Part shown: piece by piece, positions 33,934-44,015 of the stretch | How the letters are laid out: every line of letters starts with the position of its first letter | How positions within the stretch are numbered: the first letter of the stretch is position 1 | NCBI RefSeq assembly: GCF_009765215.1 | Contig: NZ_VLNV01000005.1 | Span: forward strand, 344,537-408,536 | Source of the DNA: Lysobacter prati | GTDB lineage: Bacteria > Pseudomonadota > Gammaproteobacteria > Xanthomonadales > Xanthomonadaceae | Direction: 5' to 3' | Length of the DNA: 64,000 nt | Made by a program: the position numbers and the translations under genes | Notes under the pieces: model-generated | What the model saw: the letters and a program-made list of their open reading frames with translations, nothing else | The model's database searches: none | What the model was told of the DNA's origin: nothing

Positions 33934-34752
33934 TCAAAGAACCTTGCCTACGACGTCATCGACCAGACGGAAGCGTGAAGACATGGAGCGCGGTGCGTCG
34001 TCTCCCGGTTCGCGCTGGTCGACGTTGGCGACCGCGCCGGTCGCCTCCGGCCATGGCACGGGGCTGATCGGACCGGGCACGTAGGATTGCCAGCTCCTCA
34101 TGCCAACGCCATTGCGGGTAGGGGCGACGAACTCGACCGGTACCCGCGTGATCGATTCGATGGTCTTACCATCGATCGTCTCGGTCAGGTCGAACGTCCA
34201 CTGCATCGCGACCTCGGTCGCAGCCTGCTCGAAGCGGCGCCGCCAGGCACGGGCGACCTTGTCGTTCGCTCGCTGGGTCAGGCTGGTCTGGTACGAGTGC
34301 GCAGCAATGACCTTGCCTTTGTCGTCGAGCTTGAGCGCCAGATCCACCTGTGCCCCGACCCCGGCGATGGCCGCATCGCGTGGATAGTTCGGCGGCGCCA
34401 GGCCGTGGGCGCGCCTGGGATCGCCAAAGGTCACCTTCGAGATCCGCATCTGGTAGGCCCCGTCGAGCGGCTCCAGCGACAGGTGCAGGTTCCAGTGGGA
34501 CTTGGCCACAACCGGCTGGCCATCCACCAGCACCGGCACGAAGCGCCAGCTGCGTACGCTGCGATCGACCGGTGCGGCGATCGACGGCGGCAGTTCTGTC
34601 GATGTCAGCGTGTAGTCGCGGACGGTTCCATCCGGGTTGAGGACGATCTCGCCTTCGGCGTAGAGCGCATACCTCCGTTCCTGCTCGAACGCAGATGACG
34701 TCGCGGGCACGAGCAGCGCCAGCGCCACCAACGTGTTGCCGAACCCTCCCAT
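33934..34752 (-). CDS. Secreted protein with tandem TonB-C-like domains, copy 1
   Basis: 272 residues with a signal peptide (MGGFGNTLVALALLVPATSS) and two beta-alpha-beta units like the TonB C-terminal domain. The second is the clearer (PPNYPRDAAIAGVGAQVDLALKLDDKGKV, then a helix and MQWTFDLTE). Both units contain a W-R/T-F strand (SWRFVP, QWTFDL). There is no membrane anchor or Pro-rich spacer beyond the signal peptide, so it is not a standard TonB energy transducer and is probably periplasmic. It ends with a YVPGPxxPVPW motif shared with the next gene upstream. It is paralogous to 34809-35669 on the same strand, 56 bp away. Function unknown. Confidence 0.72.
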   Translation of the reverse strand: MGGFGNTLVALALLVPATSSAFEQERRYALYAEGEIVLNPDGTVRDYTLTSTELPPSIAAPVDRSVRSWRFVPVLVDGQPVVAKSHWNLHLSLEPLDGAYQMRISKVTFGDPRRAHGLAPPNYPRDAAIAGVGAQVDLALKLDDKGKVIAAHSYQTSLTQRANDKVARAWRRRFEQAATEVAMQWTFDLTETIDGKTIESITRVPVEFVAPTRNGVGMRSWQSYVPGPISPVPWPEATGAVANVDQREPGDDAPRSMSSRFRLVDDVVGKVL

Positions 34753-34808
34753 CCCATGTCCCCGTTGGTCTTCGTTGTGTCCGTTCCGTGGTGTGCCGTG
34801 GCGCCTCA

Positions 34809-35669
34809 TCATCCCTGCCCTGCCGGAGGCAGCAGTCGCGGGCCGTTGTCGCTGTCCGAATACACGCCACCGGTGGCGATGGCGTCGGCCGAGCCATGGT
34901 CGGCTTCGGCATTGGTTCGCCACGGCACTGGCACGCGCGGTCCGGGGACGTAAGCCTCCCAGCGCCCGTAGCTGACAGGCGGGTGATCGGGCGCATGGAA
35001 GTCCACGGGTACCTGCACCGACCAGGACGACGCGGTCGTCGCCTCACCCTGCGTCGGCGGATCGAAGCGCCACCTGCGGGCCGTCGCGATGCAGGTGTCG
35101 GCGAACTGCTTGCGGAAGTACTCCATGTCCTTCGGCGACGCCGCGACGCGAAGATTTACCTGTTGCGCGATGACATCCTCGACGCTGCCTTCGCGGCCGA
35201 TCCGCAGCACCAGATAGACCGTGCCACCAACGCCACGGTGCGCGGCCTGCTCCGGATAGCGAGGAGCCGCGAGGCGGCCACGCCGCTGCGGAATGGATTC
35301 GTCGGCATTGCCCTTGCCGAAGCGGACGCCGGCGATTCGCAGCGTGTAGCCGCCATCATCGGCTTGCTTGCCGACGACACGCAGGCTGAACCTGCTTCGT
35401 GCCGCAATAGCCTTGCCATCGGCCGTCACCGGTTCGAAGCGCCACGTGTTGATTGCATGGTCGACAAGGTCGACCACGCCCTTGGGGAGCGCTTCGGCCT
35501 TGTCGAAGGCGTGGCCGCCGACGCTGCCGTCCTGCTCGATGTCCACCGAGCCGGTCACCACCATGCTGGCCTCAACTTGCCTGCGCACCTCTTCCGGCGC
35601 GCGCGCATGCGTCATGCCGGTCAGCAGCACCAGCACCAGCACCAGTCCCCACGTCCCCAGCCTTGCCAT
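34809..35669 (-). CDS. Secreted protein with tandem TonB-C-like domains, copy 2
   Basis: 286 residues with a signal peptide (GLVLVLVLLTGMTHA) and the same two-unit architecture as its neighbour: a first unit ending INTWRFEPV, and a second beginning APRYPEQAAHRGVGGTVYLVL and ending ARRWRFDPP. The tail repeats the shared YVPGPRVPVPW motif, then continues with a Ser/Asp-rich end. The TonB-C-like fold is used in several periplasmic proteins that are not energy transducers. Here too, no membrane anchor is present. The pair looks like a recent-to-old tandem duplication transcribed together. Confidence 0.72.
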   Translation of the reverse strand: MARLGTWGLVLVLVLLTGMTHARAPEEVRRQVEASMVVTGSVDIEQDGSVGGHAFDKAEALPKGVVDLVDHAINTWRFEPVTADGKAIAARSRFSLRVVGKQADDGGYTLRIAGVRFGKGNADESIPQRRGRLAAPRYPEQAAHRGVGGTVYLVLRIGREGSVEDVIAQQVNLRVAASPKDMEYFRKQFADTCIATARRWRFDPPTQGEATTASSWSVQVPVDFHAPDHPPVSYGRWEAYVPGPRVPVPWRTNAEADHGSADAIATGGVYSDSDNGPRLLPPAGQG

Positions 35670-35823
35670 GCGATCTCCCTATCGATGCGGGTTGGCAGAT
35701 GACACCCGGAATCGCGCCTTGGCACAAGCCCCTGTGTCGGGCAGTCGATCTGCCGCGTCCAGGTGAAGGCGCTGCGGCTTTCCGGCAACGGCCGGCACTT
35801 ATACTCCGGCTCAGGAGGTGCTC

Positions 35824-37653
35824 ATGCACAGCGGTGGTCTGGAACTTGCTCTGGTATTCCTGTTGGCCGCCGTGATCGCGGTGCCGATATTCCGCCGCTT
35901 CGGCCTGGGCGCGGTGCTGGGATACCTGACGGCCGGCGTGGTGCTCGGCCCCTACGGCCTGCGCGTAGTGACCGAGGCCGAGCGCGTGCTCACCGCCGCC
36001 GAGATCGGCGTGGTGATGCTGCTGTTCGTGATCGGCCTGGAGCTGTCGGCGGCGCGCCTGCGGGTAATGCGCAAGACGGTCTTCGTCATCGGCGGCCTGC
36101 AGGTGCTGCTGTGCGGGCTGGCCCTGGGTGGCCTGGCGATGGTGGCAGGACTGAGCTGGCAGGCTTCGTTGCTGGTCGGCCTTGGCCTGACGCTGTCGTC
36201 GACCGCGGTCGGGCTGCAGTTGCTGTCCGAGCGCAAGGAGCTGACTACCGACCACGGCCGCGTCGCGTTCGGCGTGCTGCTGTTCCAGGACCTTGCCGCG
36301 ATCCCGTTGCTGGCTGCGATCCCGCTGCTGGGTCGGGCCGGTGCTGCCGAGTTCGGCTGGGACGATGTACTCAAGGCCGTTGGCGCGGTCGTGGCGCTGG
36401 TGATCGGCGGTCGCTTCGTGTTGCGGCACGTCTTTCGCGTGGTCGCGCGTGCGCAGATGCCGGAGGTGTTTACCGGCGCGGCTCTGCTGACGGTGCTGGG
36501 CAGCGCCTGGATCATGCAGATCGCCGGACTGTCGGCCGGCCTGGGCGCGTTCATCGCCGGCGTGCTGCTGGCCGATTCTGAGTTCCGCCACGAGCTCGAA
36601 GCGCAGATCGACCCGTTCAAGGGCTTGCTGCTGGGCCTGTTCTTCATCGCCGTGGGCATGAGCATCGACCTGCAGCGGGTGTTGTCCGAGCCGTGGATGA
36701 TCACCGGGCTGGTGGCGGTGCTGATGGTGGTGAAGTTCGCCATCCTCTACCTGATCGGGCGACGCCCGGGTGGGCTCGATCCACGCGGGGCGTTGCAGCT
36801 CGGCGGCGTGCTGGCGCTGGGCGGCGAGTTCGCATTCGTGCTGTTCAACGAAGGCGTGAAGTCGGGCCTGATCGACGACCCGATGCGTGACCGGCTCGCC
36901 GCCGCGGTCGGTGTGTCGATGGCATTGACGCCGCTGCTGCTGATCGCGATTTCGCGCCTGCTCGCCTCCAACCCGGTGCGGCGCAAGGAACGCGAGTTCG
37001 ACACCATTCCGCAGGATGGCGTGCCGCAGGTGCTGATCGCCGGCTTCGGCCGGTTCGGACAGATCGTCGCGCGCCTGCTGGTCGCGCAGAAGATTCCGTT
37101 CATCGGCATCGAGCACAGCGCCGACCAGGTCGACTTCGTGCGCCGCTTCGGTAACCCCGTGTATTACGGCGATCCGGCCAAGGCCGAGCTGCTGCGATCA
37201 GCCGGCGCGGCACACGTGAAGGTGTTCGTGGTGGCCATCGACGGCGTCGAGGAGAACATGCACACGGTGCAGACGATCCGCCGCCTCTACCCGGAGGCGA
37301 CGGTGTTCGCGCGTGCACGCGATCGTCGCCATGCCTGGGAATTGATGGACCTGGGTGCGCGGGCGCTGCGCGAGACGTTCTACAGCAGCCTGCGCATGGG
37401 CGAGAGGGTGCTGGTCGAGCTGGGCCTGCCTGAAGACGTCGCACGCGATCATGCCGAGCGCTTCCGCGAGCACGATCAGCGACTGCTGCGTGCGCAGTAC
37501 CTGATCCGTGACGACGAGGACGCACTGCTGCAGTCGACGCAGGATGCACGCCGCGAGCTGGAGGAGCTGTTCAACGCCGACTTCGGCGAGGGCGTGCTCG
37601 GCGAGATCGCCCATGCGACGCGCAATGAAGAGAATGTGCTGGACGAGGAGTGA
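35824..37653 (+). CDS. Monovalent cation:proton antiporter-2 (KefB/KefC-like)
   Basis: 609 residues: about 12-13 membrane helices (1-385, starting LELALVFLLAAVIAVPIFRRFGLG) of the CPA2 exchanger family, then an RCK/TrkA-N domain from about 405 with the nucleotide-binding motif VLIAGFGRFGQIVARLL. This is the Kef layout of glutathione-gated K+ efflux systems. Length matches E. coli KefB/KefC (601/620). No KefF/KefG ancillary gene is adjacent, so gating by glutathione adducts is inferred only from family. An AGGAGG ribosome-binding site favours the ATG at 35824 over the in-frame GTG at 35818. Confidence 0.9.
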   Translation: MHSGGLELALVFLLAAVIAVPIFRRFGLGAVLGYLTAGVVLGPYGLRVVTEAERVLTAAEIGVVMLLFVIGLELSAARLRVMRKTVFVIGGLQVLLCGLALGGLAMVAGLSWQASLLVGLGLTLSSTAVGLQLLSERKELTTDHGRVAFGVLLFQDLAAIPLLAAIPLLGRAGAAEFGWDDVLKAVGAVVALVIGGRFVLRHVFRVVARAQMPEVFTGAALLTVLGSAWIMQIAGLSAGLGAFIAGVLLADSEFRHELEAQIDPFKGLLLGLFFIAVGMSIDLQRVLSEPWMITGLVAVLMVVKFAILYLIGRRPGGLDPRGALQLGGVLALGGEFAFVLFNEGVKSGLIDDPMRDRLAAAVGVSMALTPLLLIAISRLLASNPVRRKEREFDTIPQDGVPQVLIAGFGRFGQIVARLLVAQKIPFIGIEHSADQVDFVRRFGNPVYYGDPAKAELLRSAGAAHVKVFVVAIDGVEENMHTVQTIRRLYPEATVFARARDRRHAWELMDLGARALRETFYSSLRMGERVLVELGLPEDVARDHAERFREHDQRLLRAQYLIRDDEDALLQSTQDARRELEELFNADFGEGVLGEIAHATRNEENVLDEE

Positions 37654-37665
37654 GTGGGTTACGTC

Positions 37666-37685
37666 GTCCCGGCTTGCGCCGGGAC
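37666..37685. repeat. Short REP-like palindrome
   Basis: GTCCCGGC/GCCGGGAC with a 4-nt loop, in the 39-bp gap between the convergent antiporter and ankyrin genes. It belongs with the similar palindromes at 50785 and 55016 and could also act as a transcription barrier. Confidence 0.55.
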
Positions 37686-37692
37686 ACCGGAC

Positions 37693-40600
37693 TCAGCGCG
37701 GCTCGCGCAGGAATCGCGCCATTGACATGTTCTGGCCCGACGCGGGCGGTGCGAATTCCGCTGCGATGTCGATGAAGCCGCGCATCACCGCGATCTCGCG
37801 TGGCGTGCGGTTGAGCGCATCGCGCAGGTCCGGGTCGGCACCGGCACGCATCAGGAACTGGACCACGCGCAACAGGCCGTGCAGCGCCGCCAGGTGAAGC
37901 GGGCCGAAGCCGCGCGGGTCCTTGGCGTCGAGTGCGACGTCGTGGTCGACCAGCAACTGCATGCCAGCGATCAGCACATCCTCGTCGGCACCGGTGCCAG
38001 GTTCGGCGCGCGCGCCCAGCAACAAAAGCAACGGGGTCGCGCCCGCCGCCGGTTGGTCGGCGTCGACGCCAGCCAGCAGCAGCGTGTCGAACAAGGCCAC
38101 CAGCCGCGAACGCTCGCGCGCGTTGAAACCGTACATCGCGGCGCAATGCAGCGCCTGTCGGCCCTGCGCGTCACAGGCCTGGACGTCGGCACCGGCGGTC
38201 AGCAGTCGCGCGGCCAGGTCGGTCAGGCCCAGTGCGCAAGCGACCATCAGCACGGTGAGTTCGCCCGGCAGGCGCTGCTCCAACGGAGCGCCTGCGGCGA
38301 TCAGACGGTCGACGATCTCGACGTGGCGCATGCTCACGGCAGCGGACAGCGGCGTCGCACCGGAATGGGCGGTCGCCTTCGGGTCGGCACCGCGGGCGAG
38401 CAGCAGATCGGCCACTGCGCGATGACCGCCACCGGCGGCGCGCAGCAGTGCGGTGCAGCCCTGCGCGTCGACGGCGTCAACCGGCAGGCCGAGATCAAGG
38501 AGGCGACGCACGGCATCGGCATCGCCCATGATCGCGGCCGCCGGCACGTCCTGCGCCTGCAGCGGGCGCCGGGGCAACGGCCAGCCGCGCCAGTCGAGCC
38601 AGTCGGCAAGGTCGCGGCGGCCCGAGGCCAGGGCCACGCCGAGCGGGGTTTGCCCGTCGGCGGCCAGCAAGTCGGGGGCAGCGCCCTGCGTCACCAGGCG
38701 CTTGAGCATCTCGTCGCGACCCAGCGCGGCGGCCAGGTGCAAGGCGCTCATGCCATGGCTGTCGCGGGCGTTGAGGTCGACGCCGATCGCGAGCAGGCGC
38801 TCGACGAGATGCATCCAGTCCAGTCGCACGGCCAGTGCCAGCGCCGGGTCGCCGGCCGGCGAGCGCGCGAACGGGTCGGCACCGCGTTCGATCAGTTCCA
38901 GCGCGACCGCTTCCAGATCCGTGCCGGCGCCGTCGTCGCCGTGACAGGCGGCGAGGAAACGCGCCAGCCCGCCGGCACCGGCCGGCGATACGCCGCGGCG
39001 CAGCAGCGCCAGCAGCGACGGCACGGCCTGGCCGCCGCGCGCGATCAATGCTTGTACCGGCGTGTCGCCGGTGCCATTGCGCGCTTCCGGATCGGCGCCC
39101 TGGTCGAGCAACCAGTGCACACGCTGCGCCGACGTCGCCGACTCGTCGTCGTGCAGCAACGCGCCGCGTTCGCTGGCGCTGAGCAGCTGCGCCAGGCCGC
39201 CAAGTTCCTCGGCACGGCCATCCCGCAGGCCATCGCGCAGCAAGACGGTCGGGGCGCGATCGGGCAGCGGCGCATCGTCGTCGCCGTCTTCGCTGAGCGC
39301 CGACGGCAACGGATAGGCGCGGTCGAGCGCGGCGACCAGTGACCAGCGCCCGGCTTCGGCGGCGCGATCGATCGCGCGCTTGCCGTCGACATCGCGCTGT
39401 TCGGCGTCCACGCCCAGGTCCAGCAGTCGCTGCACCAGCGACGGCGACGGCGACTCGGCCATGCAGGCCAGCACCAGCGCGTTGCGGCCGCGGCTGTCGA
39501 CGGCCACGGCGGCATCGGCGCCACCGCGCGGGAGGTGCGCTAGCAGTCGTTCGAGCATTTCGAGATGGCCGCCGCGAGCGGCCTCGAGGAACGGGCTGCG
39601 GCCTTCCAGATCGCGCGCATCGGCGTCGGCACCGGCGGTGAGCAACGCGGCGGCGATGTCGAGATGGCCGGCATGGGCGGCCTCGTGCAGGGCGCTGCGA
39701 CCACGACGGTCGCGCGCGTCCACGCGTGCCTTGTGCTTGAGCAGCAGGCCGACGCCGGCGACGTCGTCTTCGTCGGCACCGGCCGCGGCGAGCAACACCG
39801 GCTGGCCGCCTGCCGGTTCGGCGCGCGCGCCGCGCTCGAGCAGGAACTTGGCCAGGCGCCAGTTGCCACTGGCACAGGCGACGCCGAGCGGCGACAGCCC
39901 GTCGTGATTGAGCGTATCGAGCTCGGCCGCGGCATCGCGCAGCAGCGCGGCCACGCCCGGGTCGGAGCTGCGCGCGGCGTGGTGCAGCGGCGTGTTGCCC
40001 TCGGCATCGGTCCGGCGCGGATCGGCGCCGTTGGCGAGCAGGGTCATGACGGCATCGGGTCGACCGTGCCAGCTGTCGCGGGTGGCGGCGAGCAGCGGGT
40101 TCATGCCGGCATGCGTGGCGTTGAGGTCGATGCCGTGGGCGATCAGCGTGCGCAGCAGGCGCAGGTCCGGCAGCACCGCGGCCAGCACGGCCAGGCTGCG
40201 CTGGTCGCGTTCGTCGACGGGCGGCGGCGCCGAGACATCGGCACCGAGTTCGATCAGTTCCAGCGCGCGTTCGACGCGACCGCTGCGGGCGGCGGCATAT
40301 AGCGCCGGGGCGAGTGGTTCGCCGTCGACGAGGGCGACCGGTTCGTCTTCTTCCTCGTCGTCATCGTCGTAGGCGAAGCCAGGCAGCGGCTCGGCCGGAG
40401 CGACCTGTTGCAGCAGCACGTGCAGCGCAGGCGTTGCCAGCGCGAACAGCACAGCGACCGTCCAGCGCGCGCCGCCACCGAGTACGCCCGGCCAGGCCAG
40501 CAGCAGCACGGTCGCCGCCAGCGCCAGCACGATCGCGGCAACGCCGAGTCCGCGCCAGGCGCTCAGTTCGAGCTCGCCCAGGGCTTGCCAGTGCTCGCGC

Positions 40601-41010
40601 AGCGGCCCGCCCTCGCGTTCGGCACCCAGCCACAGCGGCCACAGCCGCCACAGGCCGAGCAGGGCAACACCGGTCACGGCGCTCAGGCCGAGCGCGGACG
40701 CCAGTGAGCCGGTCTGCAGCAGCGAGGACAGCGGCCAGGCAACGACCGCCGCCAGCACGGCAGTCGCCGCGGCCCACAGCAGTGCGAGTACGCCGGCTTC
40801 ACGCACGGCTTCGTTGCGCGTCGGCAGGGCGCCGTCGCGCCAGCCGCGCACGGCCAACGCCGCCAGCGGCTGGGCGAGCACGCCGGCCAGCGCAGCAAGG
40901 AGGCCCCCGAAGCCTGCCAGCAGGCACAGCGCGACCGCGCCGGCGAGCAGACCGCCCAGGCGCAGCGAGCGGGTCGAAGACGGCGTTTTCAGCGGCATCG
41001 GCTCAGGCAT
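37693..41010 (-). CDS. Large membrane-anchored ankyrin-repeat protein
   Basis: 1105 residues. The first ~205 residues hold about six hydrophobic segments (around 18-42, 45-60, 70-94, 100-122, 152-176, 182-202). An acidic linker ([11 protein letters not shown]) follows, then about twenty ankyrin repeats to the C-terminus, many with the canonical G-TPLHxAA...LL.GAD pattern ([55 protein letters not shown]). The repeat domain is probably cytosolic and mediates protein contacts; the target is unknown. Length and membrane anchoring are unusual. The start overlaps the end of the YcgL gene by 8 bp, so the two are coupled. Confidence 0.85.
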   Translation of the reverse strand: MPEPMPLKTPSSTRSLRLGGLLAGAVALCLLAGFGGLLAALAGVLAQPLAALAVRGWRDGALPTRNEAVREAGVLALLWAAATAVLAAVVAWPLSSLLQTGSLASALGLSAVTGVALLGLWRLWPLWLGAEREGGPLREHWQALGELELSAWRGLGVAAIVLALAATVLLLAWPGVLGGGARWTVAVLFALATPALHVLLQQVAPAEPLPGFAYDDDDEEEDEPVALVDGEPLAPALYAAARSGRVERALELIELGADVSAPPPVDERDQRSLAVLAAVLPDLRLLRTLIAHGIDLNATHAGMNPLLAATRDSWHGRPDAVMTLLANGADPRRTDAEGNTPLHHAARSSDPGVAALLRDAAAELDTLNHDGLSPLGVACASGNWRLAKFLLERGARAEPAGGQPVLLAAAGADEDDVAGVGLLLKHKARVDARDRRGRSALHEAAHAGHLDIAAALLTAGADADARDLEGRSPFLEAARGGHLEMLERLLAHLPRGGADAAVAVDSRGRNALVLACMAESPSPSLVQRLLDLGVDAEQRDVDGKRAIDRAAEAGRWSLVAALDRAYPLPSALSEDGDDDAPLPDRAPTVLLRDGLRDGRAEELGGLAQLLSASERGALLHDDESATSAQRVHWLLDQGADPEARNGTGDTPVQALIARGGQAVPSLLALLRRGVSPAGAGGLARFLAACHGDDGAGTDLEAVALELIERGADPFARSPAGDPALALAVRLDWMHLVERLLAIGVDLNARDSHGMSALHLAAALGRDEMLKRLVTQGAAPDLLAADGQTPLGVALASGRRDLADWLDWRGWPLPRRPLQAQDVPAAAIMGDADAVRRLLDLGLPVDAVDAQGCTALLRAAGGGHRAVADLLLARGADPKATAHSGATPLSAAVSMRHVEIVDRLIAAGAPLEQRLPGELTVLMVACALGLTDLAARLLTAGADVQACDAQGRQALHCAAMYGFNARERSRLVALFDTLLLAGVDADQPAAGATPLLLLLGARAEPGTGADEDVLIAGMQLLVDHDVALDAKDPRGFGPLHLAALHGLLRVVQFLMRAGADPDLRDALNRTPREIAVMRGFIDIAAEFAPPASGQNMSMARFLREPR

Positions 41011-41272
41011 CGGTGCCCCAGTCCTCCGTCATCGGATCGTCCAGGGTCGGCGGGAACTGCAGGTGGAATCCACGCGCCGCCAGATTTTCGCGGACGACGG
41101 CCGCGTCGCCGCGGGCGAGCTTGCGCTCAGGCGTCAGCGCCACTTCGAGGACGAACTGCAGCGTGCCCAGTTGCGTGCGCAGAGGTTCGGGCAGGCGCGC
41201 GAACTCGTCGCGCTTGGCGAGGTACACGTAGGTGTCGGCCTTGCGGAGGCTCTTGTAGACGTAGGCTTGCAT
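41003..41272 (-). CDS. YcgL domain-containing protein
   Basis: 89 residues beginning [28 protein letters not shown], which is the YcgL (DUF709) signature, with the later [13 protein letters not shown] and GFHLQFPP strands. It is a small soluble alpha/beta protein of unknown function. The ATG at 41272 is set by the family N-terminus. The 3' end overlaps the start of the ankyrin gene. Confidence 0.92.
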   Translation of the reverse strand: MQAYVYKSLRKADTYVYLAKRDEFARLPEPLRTQLGTLQFVLEVALTPERKLARGDAAVVRENLAARGFHLQFPPTLDDPMTEDWGTDA

Positions 41273-41422
41273 CGGTCCGGACGAAAGCAGCGGCAAAAAC
41301 GGCCGCAACGTGATGTTGGACACAGCATACCTGTCGTTGTGGCGCGCGCGCACAACGGAAGGTTCAGGTTTTTCGGCCCTGTCGGGCCGCGCCTGCAAAC
41401 CTTAGGTGAACCTCGGTGGACC

Positions 41423-42436
41423 TCAGTGATAGCCGGCGTCGGCGGCGACCTTGCCCCTGAACACGCTGTAGGACCAGTAGGTGTAGCCCAGGATCGCCGG
41501 CAGCAGCACGATCAGGCCGACCAGCACGAAACCCTGCGACGACGGTGGCGAGGCCGCGTCCCAGATGGACAGCGCCGGCGGCACGATATTGGGCCAGATG
41601 CCCAGCACCAGCCCGGCGAAGCCCAGCGCGAAGAAGCACAGGGTCAACAGGAACGGGGTGGCATCACGGCCCTCGCGCATCACTGCGCGCCACAGGGCGA
41701 AGGCATTGGCCAGGGCCAGCAGCGGCACCGGCGCCAGCCACCAGAAGTTCGGGCCGTCGAACCAGCGCGCCATGATCCGCGAGTCGAGGAAGGGCAGCCA
41801 GGCGCTGACCAGCCCCATGAAGGCGACCACCACCAGCACCAGCGGCCGGGTCAGGCTGCGCGCGACCAGCTGCATGCGGCCCTCGGTCTTGAGGATCAGC
41901 CAGGTGGAGCCCAGCAGCGCGTAGCCGAACACCACCGCCACGCCGGTCAGCATCGAGAACGGGCTGAACCAGCCGAACACGCCGCCCAGGTACTTTCCGC
42001 CCTGCAGCGGCATGCCCTCGACCAGCGCGCCGAGGATCACGCCCTGGGCGAAGGCGGCCAGCATCGAGCCCAGCGAAAAAGCTGCGCCCCATGCCGGCTT
42101 GCTGCGCTGCGCCTTGAAGCGGAACTCGAAGGCGACACCGCGGAACACCAGCGCGATCAGCATCATCAGCACCGGCAGGTACAGCGCCGACAGCACCACC
42201 GCGTAGGCCTTGGGGAATGCCGCCAGCAGGCCGGCACCGCCGAGCACCAGCCAGGTCTCGTTGCCGTCCCAGATGGGCGCGGCGGTATTCATCATGTGGT
42301 CGAGCTGGTGTTCGTCTTCCGCGAACGGCGCGAGGATGCCCAGGCCGAGCACGAATCCGTCGAGCACGACGTACATCAGCACGCCGAAGCCAATGACGCC
42401 GAACCACACCACCGGAAGCACGGTCGCCAGGTCCAT
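41423..42436 (-). CDS. cydB: Cytochrome bd-type ubiquinol oxidase subunit II
   Basis: 337 residues with eight to nine membrane helices, beginning MDLATVLPVVWFGVIGFGVLMYVVLDGFVLGLG. Also present are the GNETWLVLGGAGLLAAFPKAYA motif and a C-terminal GYTYWSYSVFRGKV. It is the non-catalytic partner of subunit I in the quinol oxidase that reduces O2 to water. The start overlaps the cydA stop (TAATG). No CydX-type small subunit gene is evident downstream, as is usual for the cyanide-insensitive subgroup. Confidence 0.95.
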   Translation of the reverse strand: MDLATVLPVVWFGVIGFGVLMYVVLDGFVLGLGILAPFAEDEHQLDHMMNTAAPIWDGNETWLVLGGAGLLAAFPKAYAVVLSALYLPVLMMLIALVFRGVAFEFRFKAQRSKPAWGAAFSLGSMLAAFAQGVILGALVEGMPLQGGKYLGGVFGWFSPFSMLTGVAVVFGYALLGSTWLILKTEGRMQLVARSLTRPLVLVVVAFMGLVSAWLPFLDSRIMARWFDGPNFWWLAPVPLLALANAFALWRAVMREGRDATPFLLTLCFFALGFAGLVLGIWPNIVPPALSIWDAASPPSSQGFVLVGLIVLLPAILGYTYWSYSVFRGKVAADAGYH

Positions 42437-43839
42437 TACGCGCCCTCCTCGAGGTTGTCGCCGGACGCCGACAGCGGCCGCGCCGGCGTCTTGTCGCCGC
42501 CTTCGGTGTGCTGTGGGGGTTCGTGCGGCAGCGGGCCCTGGAGCACCTGCTTGCGCAGGTACCAGATGCCGGCGCCGAAGACGATGGCGTACACCAGCGC
42601 ATAGACGATCAGCGAGGTCATCACGCTCGCCGCAGCGAGGATGGGGCTGACCGCATCGGCCGTGCGCAACAGACCATAGACGACGTAGGGCTGGCGGCCG
42701 ATCTCGACCACGTACCAGCCGGCGAGAATGCAGACGAAGCCGGCCAGCATCATCGCCTTCCATCCCAGCAGTACGATGCGCGATTCGTAGAGGCGGCCGC
42801 GCCACAGCATCCACAACGACGCCATTGCCAGCAGCAGCATCAGGGTGCCCAGGCCGACCATCACCCGGAACGCATAGAACACCGGCTTCACCGGCGGGCG
42901 CTCGCTGGCCGGCACCGACTTGAGCGGCGTGATTTCACCGTCGAGCGTGTGCGTCAGGATCACGCTGCCCATTCTCGGGATCGCGACCTCGAAGTCGTTG
43001 CGCTCGGCCCTCTCGTTGGGCACCGCGAACAGCACCAGCGGCACGCCTTCACCCTTGGGATAGTGGTCCCAGTGGCCTTCCATCGCCGCGACCTTGATCG
43101 GCTGGTGTTCAAGTGCGACCAGACCGTGCTGGTCGCCGACGATCACCTGCGCCGGCACCGTGATCGCGGCAAAGATCACTGCCGCCTTCAGCATGCGTTT
43201 GCCGGCTTCGACGTGGACGCCGCGCAGCAGGTAGGACGCACCGACGCCGCCGATCACGAAGCACGTGGTGATGAACGCCGCCAGCACCATGTGCGCCAGG
43301 CGCAGCGGGAACGAGGGATTGAAGACGATCTGCAGCCAGCTGACCGGCTCGAACACGCCGTCGACGATGCGGTAACCGGTCGGCGTCTGCATCCAGCTGT
43401 TAGCCGAGATGATCCAGAACGTCGAGATCAGCGTGCCCAGCGCGACCATGCACGTCGCCAGGAAGTGCATGCGCTCGTTGACGCGTCCCCAGCCGAACAG
43501 CATCACGCCGAGGAACGTCGCTTCCAGGAAGAACGCGGTCAGCACCTCGTAACTGAGCAACGGCCCGAGGATGTTGCCGGCCTGTTCGCTGAGCGTGGCC
43601 CAGTTGGTGCCGAACTGGAAACTCATGACGATGCCCGACACCACGCCCATGCCGAACGACAGGGCGAAGATCTTGGTCCAGAAGAAGTACAGGTCGCGCC
43701 AGAGCGTGTCGCGGGTGCGCAGCCAGCGCCATTCGGCAAAGGCCAACCAGCTCGCCAGGCCGATGGTGAAGGCCGGGAACAGGATGTGGAACGAGATGAC
43801 AAAGCCGAACTGGATGCGCGAAAGGAGCAATGCGTCCAC
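42436..43839 (-). CDS. cydA: Cytochrome bd-type ubiquinol oxidase subunit I (cyanide-insensitive type)
   Basis: 467 residues with the quinol-oxidising and haem-binding subunit features: MDALLLSRIQFGFVISFHILFP, with the axial His at H18, GTNWATLSEQAGNILGPLLSYEVLTAFFLEA, and a haem-region motif GWYVVEIGRQPYVVYG. The periplasmic Q-loop is short, as in CIO/CioA-type oxidases, which are often cyanide-insensitive. The GTG at 43839 is chosen because it has a GGAG six bases upstream and gives the family N-terminus; an in-frame GTG at 43863 is less likely. cydB follows directly. Confidence 0.95.
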   Translation of the reverse strand: MDALLLSRIQFGFVISFHILFPAFTIGLASWLAFAEWRWLRTRDTLWRDLYFFWTKIFALSFGMGVVSGIVMSFQFGTNWATLSEQAGNILGPLLSYEVLTAFFLEATFLGVMLFGWGRVNERMHFLATCMVALGTLISTFWIISANSWMQTPTGYRIVDGVFEPVSWLQIVFNPSFPLRLAHMVLAAFITTCFVIGGVGASYLLRGVHVEAGKRMLKAAVIFAAITVPAQVIVGDQHGLVALEHQPIKVAAMEGHWDHYPKGEGVPLVLFAVPNERAERNDFEVAIPRMGSVILTHTLDGEITPLKSVPASERPPVKPVFYAFRVMVGLGTLMLLLAMASLWMLWRGRLYESRIVLLGWKAMMLAGFVCILAGWYVVEIGRQPYVVYGLLRTADAVSPILAAASVMTSLIVYALVYAIVFGAGIWYLRKQVLQGPLPHEPPQHTEGGDKTPARPLSASGDNLEEGA

Positions 43840-44015
43840 GGCGTACTCCGTGACTTCCTGCACATGATTGTGCGCCGCGTCACTGGGGCTGTCACGCTCG
43901 TCCGGGTCACTTCACTGTTTCCCATGACGCATGACCCGATCCGGCAAACCCGCGGACTGATACGCTTCGGCAGTTTTTTGCCCACTCGCCTTTCCATACG
44001 CCCGGTCCCGACCCA

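Noticed and set aside
37879-39342. 487-codon plus-strand open frame inside the ankyrin gene
   Set aside because: The GC-rich opposite frame of a repeat-containing gene gives long spurious frames. The minus-strand product has clear ankyrin repeats, whereas this one is Arg/Gln-rich without domains.
42814-43863. Continuous minus-strand frame joining cydA codons into a longer cydB
   Set aside because: The extension is out of frame with cydA and is an Arg-rich shadow. The MDLATV start at 42436 coincides with the cydA stop and matches the family N-terminus.
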